64,000 nucleotides of DNA. Origin: Eudorina sp. 2006-703-Eu-15. Lineage: Eukaryota > Chlorophyta > Chlorophyceae > Chlamydomonadales > Volvocaceae. The notes beneath the pieces were generated by a model. That model was not told the origin of the DNA. It saw nothing but the letters and a program-made list of their open reading frames with translations, and did not search any database. The stretch spans positions 192,010 to 256,009 of the forward strand of contig BDSI01000124.1 in NCBI GenBank assembly GCA_003117195.1, given 5' to 3'. Positions 1-12,435 of the stretch are shown one piece after another; within the stretch, counting starts at the first letter, position 1; every line of letters begins with the position of its first letter. The position numbers were made by a program, and so were the translations under genes.

Positions 1-187
1 GCGCCGCCTATACCTCACATCCAACATCGACCCTTACTCCCCAGCCTGACCTGCCCGGCCCTTCGCCCGCGCGCTCCCATCCGGCCCCATCGCCCCTCGC
101 CCCATCCCGCTCCACCGCACCGCCCCGCGCCACCACCCGATCCCGCCCCTTCCCGGGGCCCCTCGCCCCGCCCCGCACCCTCCCCAG

Positions 188-316
188 CTCCGCGGCGGCC
201 CCGGCGGCGCTTGTGTGCACCGGGACCAGGTGGTCGCCACCGCCTTCTCGGCCGACATGGCGGCTCTGCTGTCGGCGGACAAGGCGGGGGGCCTCGTATT
301 CTGGCCGCTGGAGTGA
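188..316 (+). CDS. C-terminal exon of a WD40-repeat-like protein (partial)
   Basis: The last 42 codons of a gene that begins left of the window. A pyrimidine-rich acceptor (ccctccccag) ends at 187. The frame then runs to TGA at 314-316. The reading HRDQVVATAFSADMAALL, followed by LSADKAGGLVFWPLE, has the pattern of a final WD40 blade: a hydrophobic strand, an S-x-D turn, then a G-x-V/L-x-F-W strand. Such blades form beta-propeller scaffolds for protein complexes, but the partner cannot be known from one blade. The exon is followed by about 460 bp of untranslated sequence with a TGTAA signal, which supports this being a gene end. Only one blade is visible, so the family call is moderate. Confidence 0.5.
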   Translation, partial: LRGGPGGACVHRDQVVATAFSADMAALLSADKAGGLVFWPLE

Positions 317-772
317 AGCAGCCTGTGCGTGCAGCGGGATGGTGACGATGGTGACGATGATGTGGATTCAAGTGAAACGGCCCAGGCACTTCCAGCGAGC
401 GGCGTCAAACACTGACCAATGTATTGATATTGGTACCGCCCCGGATCGCCGGTGAGAAGCGGGGGAGCAGATATGCGGCCACATCCTGAGCCCGGGAACC
501 AGAACACCAGGGGGATGCCATCTTGCCATGGGCTAAAAAACCAAGCCCAGAAGCAAACCCGGGCCATGGGCTTGGAGGATGGTCTGATCGGCCGGGGCGC
601 AGTGCCGGGGGTGCTGAGGACGCGGCGATGCGGACCGACCGGTGGCGGCGCAGTGGGAGGCGGCATCGGGCTGGCGACCCGCTGCGTGGGCGGCGGCGGT
701 CCGTGTGGTGTTGGGGGTTTGCCAAGGGCCTCCCAGCTGTGTTAGTAAGAAGTGAACCGCACCGTTGGAACC

Positions 773-777
773 TGTAA
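773..777 (+). other. TGTAA poly(A) signal of the WD40-like gene
   Basis: TGTAA is the usual volvocine polyadenylation signal. This copy lies 457 bp after the stop codon at 316 and is the first one downstream on this strand, giving a 3'UTR of roughly 470-480 nt. Confidence 0.5.
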
Positions 778-3700
778 AGGGGAGGGATGGTTGAGGCACC
801 GCGGTGCGGCCGCAGGGTGGGACGCTCCCGCCGGCTGAGTCGTGCTGTTTCGCGTCCACGGGTTGGGTTCGGGTGTGGGCCGGTGTGCGGCGAAGGCGCG
901 GGAGGGGTTGGCGTGACGGAGATGTTTTTGGCACTGTCATCGACGCAAGGGGGACTGCGGAAGGCGGGCCTGCTGCCTCCTGGGCCTTATGCGGGTCAGG
1001 AAGCCACTCAAAATAAAGGAGCTGTCGGGCATCCCGCGCGCTGATGTGTGCGTTTTGGATTTTGAGTTTTAGATTTTGAGTTTCGAATTTGGCATCCGCG
1101 GGAGTTCAGGAAGGAGCGCAACGGGGTTAAGACCGGTGCGACAACTTGGACACAGGATTACTTGCATGGTAGGCCACATCCTGGACTGTGCATTTATCCG
1201 GTGCGTGCGTGTGCAAGGTTTGACCTGCAGCCATGAAGATGAGCTTTGGCATCCTCGATCGCACGACAATGCCGTACGATGCCGTACGGCATTCAAGCTG
1301 CCGGGTCGGTCGCCATCGTGCACACCTAAACCATCCGACGTCTTCAGTGCTGAGGGCGCACAAAAGCGTCTAGGAACAGACGCGGGAGGGAAGCACCTCT
1401 GCCATGCTGTCGTCGCTGCCGGCGGTCATCGATCGAGCACCTGTTGGGGTCCACTGTGCACGCTAACCTGATAAACCGATAGGCTTGAGATAGGCACGGG
1501 AGGTTTGGAGAGGCATCTGTAATTACAATCTTCGTTGCCGTACATGACGTAAGATGGCGCCAGGGCTACCGTACATGGAGGCTGCGGCATCCTTGCCATT
1601 GCCACCTCTGCCCTTGTGAGGCCCTGGAACCCTGGGGAGCACCACGATGGCAGGACGGGGCAGGACGGCGCACGACATCGGACCGGGGGCCAGCGGGCCA
1701 CTGCTTCGCTAATGCACTACGCGCTCCTTGCTGCTTGTCGGGTGTCGAGCCCAGTGAAACGCGACACTGAATGGAATTATGAGCGACACCATATGACATT
1801 CGACCCACGGGTCACCAGGTGGGAAAAGGGGACAGCTGAAGCCCCCTCGAAAACCACCAATTAATGCGTGCGAGCACTCAGCACACGCACTCCCGCGGTT
1901 CTGAGCGCGACCGCCTGCCCGTACCGTCTGGGACTGACCGACCAACCGACCGACCCAGGGACAGCCGTTTTGACAACCGCCGAGCTCCACACACAGCCGA
2001 CCATCCTCCAAACGCGCCATGTCTATCGTTCGCCAGCCGTCAGCAACGGGGGACCGCAACAGCGGGAAGGTGCATCGGGCAGGCTCAGCCCCCCAGCCCC
2101 GAGCTGCATGTCGCAGATGGAGCCATCGGCCCCCCACAAACCAACCAACCAACCGACACCCGGACGCCTACATGCCAATCCACGACACCGTCCATACCCC
2201 GAAGATGACGGCGGGGCAGCTAGTGAGGGCGAGGGGGAGATCGATGATTGCCGCCCTCCCAAATCCCCAGAGCCACGCAGGTTAAGGCAATGGGAACTGG
2301 ATGAGCTGGGGAGATGCATGATGATTAACTGGCGAGATGACTAATTACGCACAGCGCACTGAAAGAATAGGTGTGCGCGCGCAAAGGAGAGATAGGTAGG
2401 ATAGATAACAGAGAAGATACAATAGATACGAGGAGAGATGCAAGAGAAAAAAAGAGAGGACGAAATTCGCCTTGAAGCTCTATTGGGCCCCGTCACATAT
2501 CCCGGCTAGTGCACGCGCGCCGCGATTGGATAGGTGAGGTCCAGGCAGACAACCAACGCCTAACCAGAGTTAGTGTACGACGACACGAGGCCATGCACAT
2601 CGACGGGGCCCCAGCCATGATACGCAAGCCGTTTCATCTCTACAGCCCTCTACAACAGGGTTCATTTTAACGCCGGGTCGGCAGCCCGAACCTAGCGGCT
2701 TGGTGTTTGGCGACATCAGCAGCCCAAACCTATCGGGTGCAACGTCAACCTAGCGGGTGCAACGTCACGCAACGCAAATGTCTGTTGCATTAATTCAGTA
2801 ATGTTGTTCACTATGATATGATGTTAAGTGCACACCGACAGCCGAATTTGCTTGGAGCATAGTAATGCACACTAGAGATGTATAAAGCGAGATCAAGAAT
2901 CCTTGATCGTGAACTAATTAATTCTCGGCTCACGCCGACAATCAAGAACCACCGCCCAGCGTCATCCAGCGATACGATGTCTATGCAGCAACGTGTGTCT
3001 GTGCAGCAAGCGCGGACCTGCCCCAGCACCTCCTCCATCCCTTGTTGTTGCCGTACCGCGCGGAGAGCACGGGCAGTTACGCGCCCACCCCGCCACAAGG
3101 CTGCCACCCTCCCGCCCAACCCCTTGTGTGTATGTGCACCATCGCTGCGGCAGCACCCCACCTCTAGGCGTCACGGCCAGTCCTAAGAAATAAAAAAAAC
3201 CGGCCGGCACTGACACGCCCCATGAGGAATGCCACGAAGCGGGCCCTTTAAGGCGTGGCCATACATGCACCTCATTTGATGCTGCTGTGACGACCAACCA
3301 CACGGTTGCGGGAATGTTTTGTTGGCGAGGAACATCCGACTCAGCCGGCAACGCTCACAGCCCGGCATGCGTCGCCAGCAGCCGCTCGGCCTGCCCGCCA
3401 CTGTTCCATTGCAGCTTCAGGGCGCTGAGGAACCCAGTTGCTGGCGCTGGCTCCCCTGATGATGACGATGATAATGACGATGATGATGATGATGATGACG
3501 CCTGACGGGGAAGGTGCGAGGGCGACGGGGCGGCGGCAAAGCCATGTCCCTTTTGCGCCCCATGGACGCTGCTGTCACCATTGCAGGGCTGCGATGCGGC
3601 TGCGCCCACCTCGGTCCTGCAGCGCAACCGAACGACAGATAGATATTCGCGTGGCAGCGTCAGCTGAGATCGATGTCTGTCGCCGCCAGAATGACTGATT

Positions 3701-5798
3701 GGAGCCCAACGGACTACGTCGTTTATTGGACGCCGCCATTCCGTGACGGCAGGTTTGTATGGTCGCTGTCTGATCGTCCGGCCTGGCTGGAAGTCAACGC
3801 GCGAGTGGTGCGTTAGCGCAGTGTCAGGGCGAGGTCAGGCGGGTTGCGGCTGCGTCGTGGGGTTGTCGCTCCGTAAACAGCCTCACGGGCCACGGAGTTG
3901 CAGCCAGGCCCCGAGACCTGACCATGTGGCATACCTGTCGTTTTGTATCAAGGGCGTTTTCGGCTTGGCGTCTGGTCGCGCGCGCGGCGAAAAAGGTTGG
4001 TCCGTCTTCTCGCAAATGTTGCGGCCTGCCCAGCAAATGAAATAGGCCAAAGGGTATGGGACATCAAGAAATACAATGAGTGTTAACAAACATGACGAAG
4101 AATCGTGCATGTCATGCAGTTAGACAGCTGTGCCACGCCGACACCTGCCTTCCGATACCATCACACGGCCGAACGTGCCCCTCATCGCGATGGTCAACGT
4201 GTGACCCTTTGCACATAGGCGACTTAATCATAAATGCAACTGAATCACCGAATGCATAATGGCATGACAAACAAGGGGTCTTCAGTAATACACCGCCATC
4301 CAAGAAGTTTCTTACTTACCGTCATCGCCGTCGAAGTCATTATAGCGATTGATGCTGAACATCTTGAAAAGCAGCGGCATTGTGACTGATTGTTAGGCAA
4401 CGGGCTTGCGCGTCGACAGCGCCCTATTCACGCTGTGATCGTGAGACTCGGGGTTCACTGTTTGCGAGCGTATGTTTATATTTAACCTTGCTGTACTGGC
4501 AAGGCACCGTATCTCTCCGTCTTTTAAACACAGGTAGCTTCCTGCCAGCTGAATGAGTCTGCCTAGCTGTCAAATGTTGCGAGTTACAAGCTTGCAACGG
4601 ACACTTGCAGTTCTATCATATGTAATTATTTTATAATGCAACACGTAGGAAACCATGTAGTTAACTTGGTCCTTTGTCGTCTCTACGGCGCCCATGGGTA
4701 ACTGCCTCGGGTCGTACTTCCGGGGAATACCCATGGATACTGGCGTCTACAACGCTATAATCGAAGGCATATAATTACAAATTCAATTTGAGACGTGAAA
4801 TTATTATGTGGAATCACCTAAACGCGCTACAGAGCCTTGCCGTGCCTTGCTCTGACTTTTTGCAGCCGTAACAAACAGAGCTGGATTTATTATCTGATTA
4901 TCAAGATGATAGAAACGCGATTACCGGAGATCCTGTTTGTTTAGCGGCCATCGCACAATCGCCCGGCGGGCGCGGCTGGTGCAGCGCTTGCGTTTCCGCG
5001 TCGCGCTGCTAACGTAGGTACCAGGACGTACCGAACGTTGTCCGTGCCGTTCCGTGCCAATTTGACAGCACAAGCACATAAAAAGCATTAAAAGATAGCC
5101 AAGGAATTATCTGCCAAATGCGCTACCTACACTTCTTCCCGACACCGCCCGTCCGTTATCGTTGGAGGCTTGTACGGCACCCGACGCTGGCCGTTCGACG
5201 ACTGATTCGTTGCAGGCCTTCGCGCAAGGCTTGGGAACGAAAGGGGGGATGTGTGTTTGGAAACGAAAAAACCCCGAGTTGAATAGATCAACCAGTTAGT
5301 GAAGATGGCTAAGAGCACAACCATGCAAAGATCGTTATTAATGATCGTTGTCAGTCATGCATGTGAGGAGACGATACAAGCAGTATGTATGTATCGGGCC
5401 GTGGGCACATGTCGATCACGCAGGCGCTGAGGGGCGCTGCACCGTACGCACAGCTCAGCACCGACCGACCGAAGCTGACCGACGGCACCAACGAACAATT
5501 GAACACGGGTTTTCCACCGGATCGATTGCGACAGGCAGGTTCAGTACGGTGTCAAGCAGCGAGGGAGCTCCAGGTGCTGTCGCGTTGCAAGGAGATTGAT
5601 AGCATCACGGCAATGGCCTTGTTGCACGAGCGCGTCGCAAAGGAATGAAACAGGACCTCCGAGCCGCTATACTGCTACCTGGGGAGGATGGACCCTTCTT
5701 CACGGCCATGTATAAATGAAAGTGATCACGTCTCGGTGATCGACTGCTATGCTCAATACTGGACTGATAGCGGGAACCTGCGGAGACATATGCATTTT
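778..5798. other. Intergenic region without a recognisable gene
   Basis: Open frames here are short, overlap on all frames and show no family motif. Visible items are a nested repeat of the palindrome gccgtacggc around 1269-1290, a purine-rich stretch at 2380-2465, an acidic GAT/GAC microsatellite near 3460-3500 and an AT-richer stretch at 4450-5100. I see no splice-consistent exon chain. Confidence 0.5.
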
Positions 5799-5821
5799 TT
5801 GTAACCGTTACAAGGTGGACC
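5799..5821 (+). repeat. Terminal-repeat-like motif TTGTAACCGTTACAAGG
   Basis: The near-palindrome TTGTAACCGTTACAA is followed by GGTGGACC. Close copies occur at 12005-12027 (+), 46091-46111 (+, diverged) and 60339-60360 (-). The recurrence of one motif at unrelated intergenic places suggests the end of a DNA transposon or MITE family. No transposase frame is visible beside it. Confidence 0.45.
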
Positions 5822-6377
5822 TGTAACACGGCGCGGCCAACACCGGGCTCGCGGACTAAGTAATTATGGACGCGAGACCGCCGTTGTTACAATGGGTCGC
5901 AAAGCTCTTAGGACAATATAATAATTATAAATATAATGAATACCATAATGGAAGGCATTGGGCGGAGGTTTAGTTTCGGCCTTGTCACGAAAGCTAGGCG
6001 TTCGTAATCCAAATTACGAACCGCTCGTGACATGACTTCTGGAACCTACCTCGGGCCCCAAAACCCAAGTGACTTCTGCTGACAGATCTGATGGGATCTC
6101 TGGTGATAATGCTTAATGGTTAATCACGCCCGTGGGGTGTCACACGGGAAGGTTGTGAATCTCAAGGATGCACACGATGCCGATACGGTACGGCACTGGG
6201 TGATGCGAGGCCCAGGTGCATAACGGCTCGCACGGGTAGGGCATGAGCCATCACTAGACACCTAGTGGTTGTGGGTCGTTCCCACACTACGCCATTTACA
6301 TCCGTGTTTACTAGCAGTAGGTCACCCGGCGGAAAGAGTACTGATACTCGATACCAATTGTAACACGGCGCGGCCAA
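5822..6377 (+). repeat. Pair of 19-bp direct repeats bracketing about 520 bp
   Basis: TGTAACACGGCGCGGCCAA occurs at 5822-5840 and again at 6359-6377. The sequence between them has no convincing coding frame. The arrangement could be two element ends, a small insertion, or a solo repeat next to the motif at 5799. Confidence 0.4.
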
Positions 6378-6434
6378 AGGCTTCTCGAGATGCTGTGCAG
6401 GGTCATTGTTAGGGACTTATACTGTAACCCAGCG

Positions 6435-6439
6435 TTACA
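6435..6439 (-). other. TGTAA poly(A) signal of the glycosyltransferase-like gene
   Basis: Read on the minus strand this is TGTAA, 268 bp after the stop at 6707. It lies beside a repeat shared with 46109-46142, so the signal may come from an inserted element. Confidence 0.45.
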
Positions 6440-6440
6440 G

Positions 6441-6474
6441 GACCCGTATCCCGACCGGGTGTTCCAACGGGCCC
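6441..6474 (+). repeat. 34-bp dispersed repeat, copy 1
   Basis: The block beginning GACCCGTATCCCGACCGG and ending AACGGGCCC recurs at 46109-46142 with a single A/G difference. Both copies are preceded within about 20 bp by GTAAC motifs, which suggests two ends of the same transposon family. Confidence 0.6.
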
Positions 6475-6706
6475 AGATGCATGGTCAACATAACGACGGG
6501 CCCTTCGAGGAGTCCGGTGTGATGTTTATCAACACTACCGGCGTTCTCCGTCCATCCAGGTCCACCACTGCAACGAAGTTCGAACGCAGTACGTATTCCA
6601 CCATCCCCCCCTTTCACGAAACATCCGCTAAATCCCACGGATCAGCTGCAGCGCCCGGCGCTGGCTGTGCCGGTGGTGGAGGCGGTGGTGGCGCTCAACC
6701 CGTTCC

Positions 6707-9700
6707 TCAGTGCACTTCACCATGGCAGTGCACCAACGGGACGCCCCCCATCCACAGCGCCAGTTTGCTGAAGCCGGAGCGGTTGGTCAGCAAGCACCGC
6801 GCCTTGGGTAACAGGTACAGGTCCTCAAAGATGCCGTAGATTGTATTAAGGTCATGGTCGCCCTTATCGATATGTCGTGCGGTAATGTTGAGGGTCACTA
6901 CGCGGCGCAGCTGGTTCTCGGCCACGAAGTACCGGAAAACTGGCGCACGGGCCGGGAAGGGAGGCAGGAGGAGGGCGGGGCTAGGCGTTGCGCCGTGCTG
7001 ATCAGCAAGGCTGAAGTGTGGATGACGCTGTTACGGTTCCCGACACGAAACCCATAGCGCCCTTTGCCGGCAGCGCCCGCGTTGGGCTGTGTGTAATAAC
7101 CCACATGCGTCGTGTCACACATCCCATGCACTCGATATGAGGCGAGGAGAACTGGCCCCGCAAGTCCGCGCACGTACTCAGACCGCTACAGACCCCATCC
7201 GCAACCTTTTGCGTTCATTGGGGGCACACACATACAACTCATAAATGTACACGCCCACACGCCCAAGCTGCTCACCGTTGAAGTCGGTGACCAGCAGCAC
7301 GGGCCGCTTGTCCAGGTAGGTCCACTCCCACCGACTCTGCCAGCTGCTGGGCGCAGTGCAGGATGGCGGCCAGCTGCGACATAAGGACGGCCTCCTCCTT
7401 ATTAGGCTCGTCCTCGTCGAAGTGCCGCCTGGATTGGGAAGGCGAGGGGATGGAAGCGATTAGCGGGACGGTGAACAGAGGGCTCCGGGATCCCTCTGTC
7501 CGGAAGTTGCGGAACACAGGGCAGGATGGCATGACGAGGTTTGAATCACGATACCCCACAGCAGAACGGCTGGCGGGGACATGTGTGGGGAGGCAGCCGG
7601 GAGCTAGTACGTATGGCCCGGTCATTGGGTCTCTGGAAAGGTTGCGGATTCCCGCGAAACTTGTACGGTATGGCCCAAATTCCACTCTTGTTTACTGACG
7701 TGGTACACGCGCCCCACGCTGGGTGCCGCACCGTCCGGCTGCCCGGGCCCAACCTCGCTCCCTTACTTCCTGCCCCGGCACCTGCCCTTCTCTTTCTCCT
7801 CACGCTTGCCCCCCTGCCCGCTCCCTCACCACGCACCCCCCTACCAGTGCCATGCCAGGTAGTCGACGGGCTGCTGCTGCCCGCCGTATAAGGCCCTGAG
7901 GTGCTGATCGCCGCGCTCGGCAATGGTGGGGTTCAGCTTGAACAGGACGCGGTAGTAGCGTGACCCGATTTCCGCGTTGTGATCGTGGTCAACGGTTGTG
8001 ACGCCCTTCTGCGCGGACGACGACACCAACGCAACGCGACGCGCGCACAAGCATACGGTAACGGTAGCAGGAGGCAGGGGACGTTATCGGCAAGGTGACG
8101 CAGAGAGGATGTTTAAACCCGTCCGGCTGGTCGGCTGACACCCTTCTTGTGCTGCCCGCTGCGGAAGCCGAACGCACCGCGACCAGAGCGGTCAGAGCGT
8201 CTAGACACCACGCAGACTTCCCGCACCATCCCTCGCAGTAGTCTCTCACAACCAGCCACCACACCGCCGGCCCTCCGCATCGTATCTTCATAAGCCACGT
8301 AGGCAAAGCAGCTCACGCGTCCTCCCCTTGGATTTACGAGGGTACCGAACTGTCCCTGAATGCCCTCGTCGCCTCGCCATAATATTCATTTCGAAGTACT
8401 GGTTGGTGGTCACGGTGAACAACTAGGGGCAGAAGGACGGGGCAGAAGGGGCAGAAGGGGCAGAAGGGGCAGAAGGGGCAGAAGGGGCAGAAGGGGCAGA
8501 AGGGGCAGAAGGGGCAGAAGGGGCAGAAGGGGCAGAAGGGGCAGAAGGGGCAGAAGGGGCAGAAGGGGCAGAAGGGGCAGAAGGGGCAGAAGGGGCAGGA
8601 GGGGACGCCAGTCCGCATTAAGGGGAGAGCTGTCTGCGGCAAGGGTGTTGTCAGACCTACCGTCGGTCGTACAGTTTCTCTCCTAATGCTGTCCTTTTCA
8701 CACCTTGACCGCTCGTAACCGCTGGAGGGCTGCCTCCTCTCCTGCGTACACTGCCGCGTTGAACTCCTGTTCGCCTGAGGGGGCCGGGTTCAGGATTTTA
8801 GCATTATGAGTTGACTTCTCTAGACGAGGAACGAGGATAGAGATAGGCAGTTTCTTGCGAATAAACTGCTGTAGTGCGTGGAAGCAGTTGGTACATGTGT
8901 ACGACATGGGACGAGACCACGTGATCCGGTTTCCCCTTAACACCTCGTGCGAGCATGTCTGAGTTAACTGCCAACTGTACTGAGAGGTTTGTCCCGCTGC
9001 TGGGACAGTGGCCTCTAAGATCCCCCCACCCGCCCATAGACAACGTTGTCGATACGGAGTGAACACTTGACTGTTACACATACATGGGGGTTGTGTTGGG
9101 CGGCGCAGCCGCCCAGACTCGGTGCAACACAAGGTACGCTGTTGATGCTAGCGGCCACTAGTGCAACTTAACAACTGGGTTGGTGTTGGGAGGGGGTTTC
9201 GGCAGGAGATTCCAGGTCGGTGATTTTCCGGCTGGCAATTCCTTTCGCGGCGGGCACTCGATGCGGCCGGCGCGGCGACTGGCGGTGGCGGTGGGGTGCA
9301 CCACTCTACTGCTGCTGTTTTATGGTCACGTTGGCGTTGGTGTAGTCGACGTGGGTAGTGTCTCAACTGCTGTAACGCACTACGGCAGTATGAGCAAGAA
9401 TAGCACATCAACCATCGCGTGAGTTTTACCATGTGAAGTAAATGACGGCCCCCTCCTGGGTGAAATGGCGGTGCGCCAATTCGTCATTCTAGCTAGTACC
9501 CCAAACACAATGAGGGACCCGCTGGCTGAGAGAAATTTTTTGGGCTTGTGGCATCCAACACCCGTGTGCAGCCTCGCATGCAGCGCAGCGCACTCGCAAG
9601 GCGGCAGCAGGCAACCAACCGGGACGGATTAGGCTGCAGGTCTCGCTGCTGGGGTGAATGGCCCGAAATGGAGGGGGCAGCCGCCGTGAACGTGCGTGGG

Positions 9701-10971
9701 CGGTATTTACTTGGCAAGCGGTGTACGGCAACATAGGTAGGGCGGTCGCCGGAGTGACGGCGGCTGGGCGTATGTCTTTGCCTGCGGGCCGGCGGGTTCC
9801 CTGGGGTGACGGGCAACCGCACGGGCCATGGGGAGATGACCTCCCAAGACCCTAGAGTAGCTTTGTTTTATGGTTGCTTGAAACGTCCTGTTTGAAAGTA
9901 ATAGCTGACCATGCAAGGAGGGTATGTAGAGGCCGTGGGCCACGCGGGCCACGCACGCACTGACCCAAGGTTAGACACGGTGGCCAAGAAGCTCCCACAC
10001 ACGAGCCAGGACGCATCCAGGGGCGTCCCATGACCCGCAGGCCCCCAACAACAGCCTGTCGCAACAGCAACGGCAGACAGCTGTGCCCCTGCCCTCTGCG
10101 GTTGATGACCCTCGAGGGCTAAGCGCCCTTTGACCGCCAGGTAGGGTAGTAGACGTCCTCAGCGGCAACCGCCACCGCCAAGCAAGGCGAGGTGCGTGGG
10201 CCGCCATCCATTTCTGCTGTCGGCAGCCATACCGAGCCTCCCGGGATCGGCGATCGCCCGGTGGGAACTACCGAAAGGTGTGTCCCCAATGTAACGGCTG
10301 CAAGCTGGCTGCAATTTATCGCGAGTTCGTTGGACCTAACGGGGAAAGCCGCAGTGCCAAGCAACGTGAATGGGCGGGCCCAGAACCCAACGCGCAACCT
10401 ACTCATAGGATTGGTGTGGGCTTCGAAGGCGGTCCTGTTGAGGCCGTCCAGCGTCCAGTCGATGTCGTTCGGGAGCAGGAAGTTCGTCAATGGGGCTGGC
10501 CGCTTCCAGTCCACTAGCAGTATCCGTTTATGTGCTATTGTGATACGGAGGAGCCACATCGTTCCCCGGATGCGATCTCCTGTGATGCGTACGGCAAGAT
10601 CGATTGTGACAGCGGCTTGAATTAACAGGCAAACGGCTCGGTACATTCATATCCGAACGTCTGAACTACAATGCAAAACAACGTCTACATCAAAAAATGA
10701 CAACGTGTACATTAAACTGATGTGTGGGGGCGTCGCCAGCACGGCGCAGTTACCACGGACGGTTGATAAGCAGCTCATTACTGCACGTACCTGTCCCCGC
10801 ACAAGCGGTTCCCCAGCATTTCTGCAATAGGTATTGTGCATCAGGATTATGCTTATTTGCACTATGGAACGCTTTGTAATCCGCTAGCAGCTGCTTGTGT
10901 GGTTCGAGGCAATCGGGTGGTTGGGCCTGAACCAGTGCCCAGGGCGGTGATGCTTGCATTACGAGGACCAT
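6707..10971 (-). CDS. Fucosyltransferase-like glycosyltransferase, multi-exon, probably frameshifted
   Basis: Proposed exons on the minus strand: 10971-10791, 10579-about 10403, 8774-8704, 8422-about 8310, 8008-7845, 7428-7276 and 6939-6707 (TGA). Phases agree at the joins I could test: exon 1/2 gives CWGTACAGTGDRIRG, exon 5/6 builds a split Trp (YLAWHWRHFDEDE), and exon 6/7 gives VLLVTDFNVFRYFV. The G-D-R-x-R-G turn followed by ILLVDWKRPAPL and LPNDIDW, and the C-terminal LYLLPKARCLLTNRSGFS, resemble GDP-fucose-dependent transferases, enzymes that normally act in the Golgi or ER lumen. Two problems remain. The exon 4/5 join does not resolve in phase. In exon 6 the frame changes by one base near 7308-7325, which would cost the last ~95 residues. 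No clear membrane anchor follows the first ATG, although an ATG-less hydrophobic stretch precedes it in frame. It may be a decaying gene, or the assembly may carry a one-base error. Confidence 0.6.
8425..8607 (+). repeat. 9-bp minisatellite (ggggcagaa)n
   Basis: About 19 tandem copies of a 9-bp unit, nearly perfect, with minor variants at both ends. The array lies in an intron of the minus-strand glycosyltransferase-like gene and ends a few bases from the proposed splice acceptor at 8423. Read on the minus strand the unit is CTGCCCCTT, so the array itself forms the polypyrimidine tract. Confidence 0.95.
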
Positions 10972-12004
10972 GAGAGCAAAAGCCCGTAATCTGAGTGGTA
11001 ATAAGGTCGTAATTGTGATGGCTGTGTACTTGATGAATTAATGGCAGGAGGATCAGGAAGCTAAGGCGGCTCAGATATCAGAATGATTAAGGAGTGCGAT
11101 ACCTCAGTATCTTCCCGTCGTCAATTTTCTCTTAGACAGGAAATTATAATGGTTTCATACTCTGCACTCATTGCGCTAACTGAAATGATCAGCTGCGGAC
11201 TTGTGTACGGTACCAGTCGACGTGACTGCTGTACATCTCGTCAGACAACGCTCTATGTTGCTGATCGTCCGGACGGCCTTTCTGATTGAAGATAAACAAT
11301 ATATAAAATTACACAATTATAATATAGGAAATTAGGCAGGTGATCAACCTTTTGACCATAAGCGGACTTGAATCGCGATCATTTGCGGTGCACATTGTGC
11401 CTTCATCATCGCTCGGAAAGAAGATATCATGATAATATTTATCCTACGACTGAATACGGTTGGCATTTGTTGCGTGCTGAAAGGGAGAGAAAGGTGTCGT
11501 AGGGGCAGGTAGGCGCGTACGTATGTATAGGAGCCTTGATGGGAGTCAGCAGCTCAGCGCCACAGGAAGCCCTGCCCTTGCCTGCAGTCGCCTTCCTCGG
11601 TCGCCTTGCCACTGACATTTTGGTTCCGTTCCAAACAAATTTAACAGCCTTCATCGATTGCTTAATCTTTTTGAAATTGGAAGATCTTGAAATGTCTTGA
11701 ACTGTCTTGAACACTTGCGCTTCCGCGTCGCGCTTGATTCGTAACGACCGTTATCAGTGCCGATCCATGCAAAGTTCGCAGTAATTGCATGTAATAATAA
11801 CTGTAAATTGTGAATTTGTCGATTGTGGTGCCTCCGTCGTGCCTCCGTCGTCGTCGATTCTACACTACGAGTCCGCATTCCGAGTCCGACCATTTGTAAT
11901 CAGTTCGATAATGTATCTGTGTGCAGCCGCAACTTTAAGACGGCAATTTTGGCTTCACATATGCATCGCGAGCATTTGATGACCTGATTGGGGCGTGGAA
12001 GGTT

Positions 12005-12027
12005 TTGTAACCGTTACAAGGTAGACC
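12005..12027 (+). repeat. Terminal-repeat-like motif, second copy
   Basis: TTGTAACCGTTACAAGG followed by TAGACC, matching 5799-5821 except for one base in the tail. Confidence 0.45.
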
Positions 12028-12435
12028 CTTAGTCGAAGGTTTGCAACGGGCAAGGATAGATCCCACGTGCATGTCAAGGATTCAGGATATGCACCTTGGG
12101 TTCATATCTCACGTGAGCCCAGGGACTTCAGTCAGGCCATCATCAGCGACATGGCTGGATTGTGTCGTTGGACGTGTGCACGGCACCCGAGACTGGCAAG
12201 TTGCGCCATCCCTTCTGCCTCGACAGCTCATGCGCGCAGTTAGAGCCAAGAAGTAAGTGTTTTCTTGCAGTCAGGGCATGTGAACGACTTGTTGGTCCAC
12301 TGTAACATCCTGGATAATAAACTGGGGTGAGGTAGACTTGAAATGATTTTCCAGTATGCGCCAACACTTGATTGCACGCAGCTTGTTACAGCCTATGTAA
12401 TGGCATGACGGCCGTGACGGCATACTCCCGAGGGC

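Noticed and set aside
8360..8686. Poly-(Gly-Arg-Arg) or poly-(Cys-Pro-Phe) protein
   Set aside because: It is the 9-bp minisatellite read as protein; both strands are open only because of the repeat.
9261..9422. Plus-strand 53-codon frame starting MRPARRLAVAVGCTTLLLLF, like a signal anchor
   Set aside because: It lies antisense in an intron of the glycosyltransferase-like gene, has no donor leading to further exons and no conserved partner. It remains a weak candidate only.
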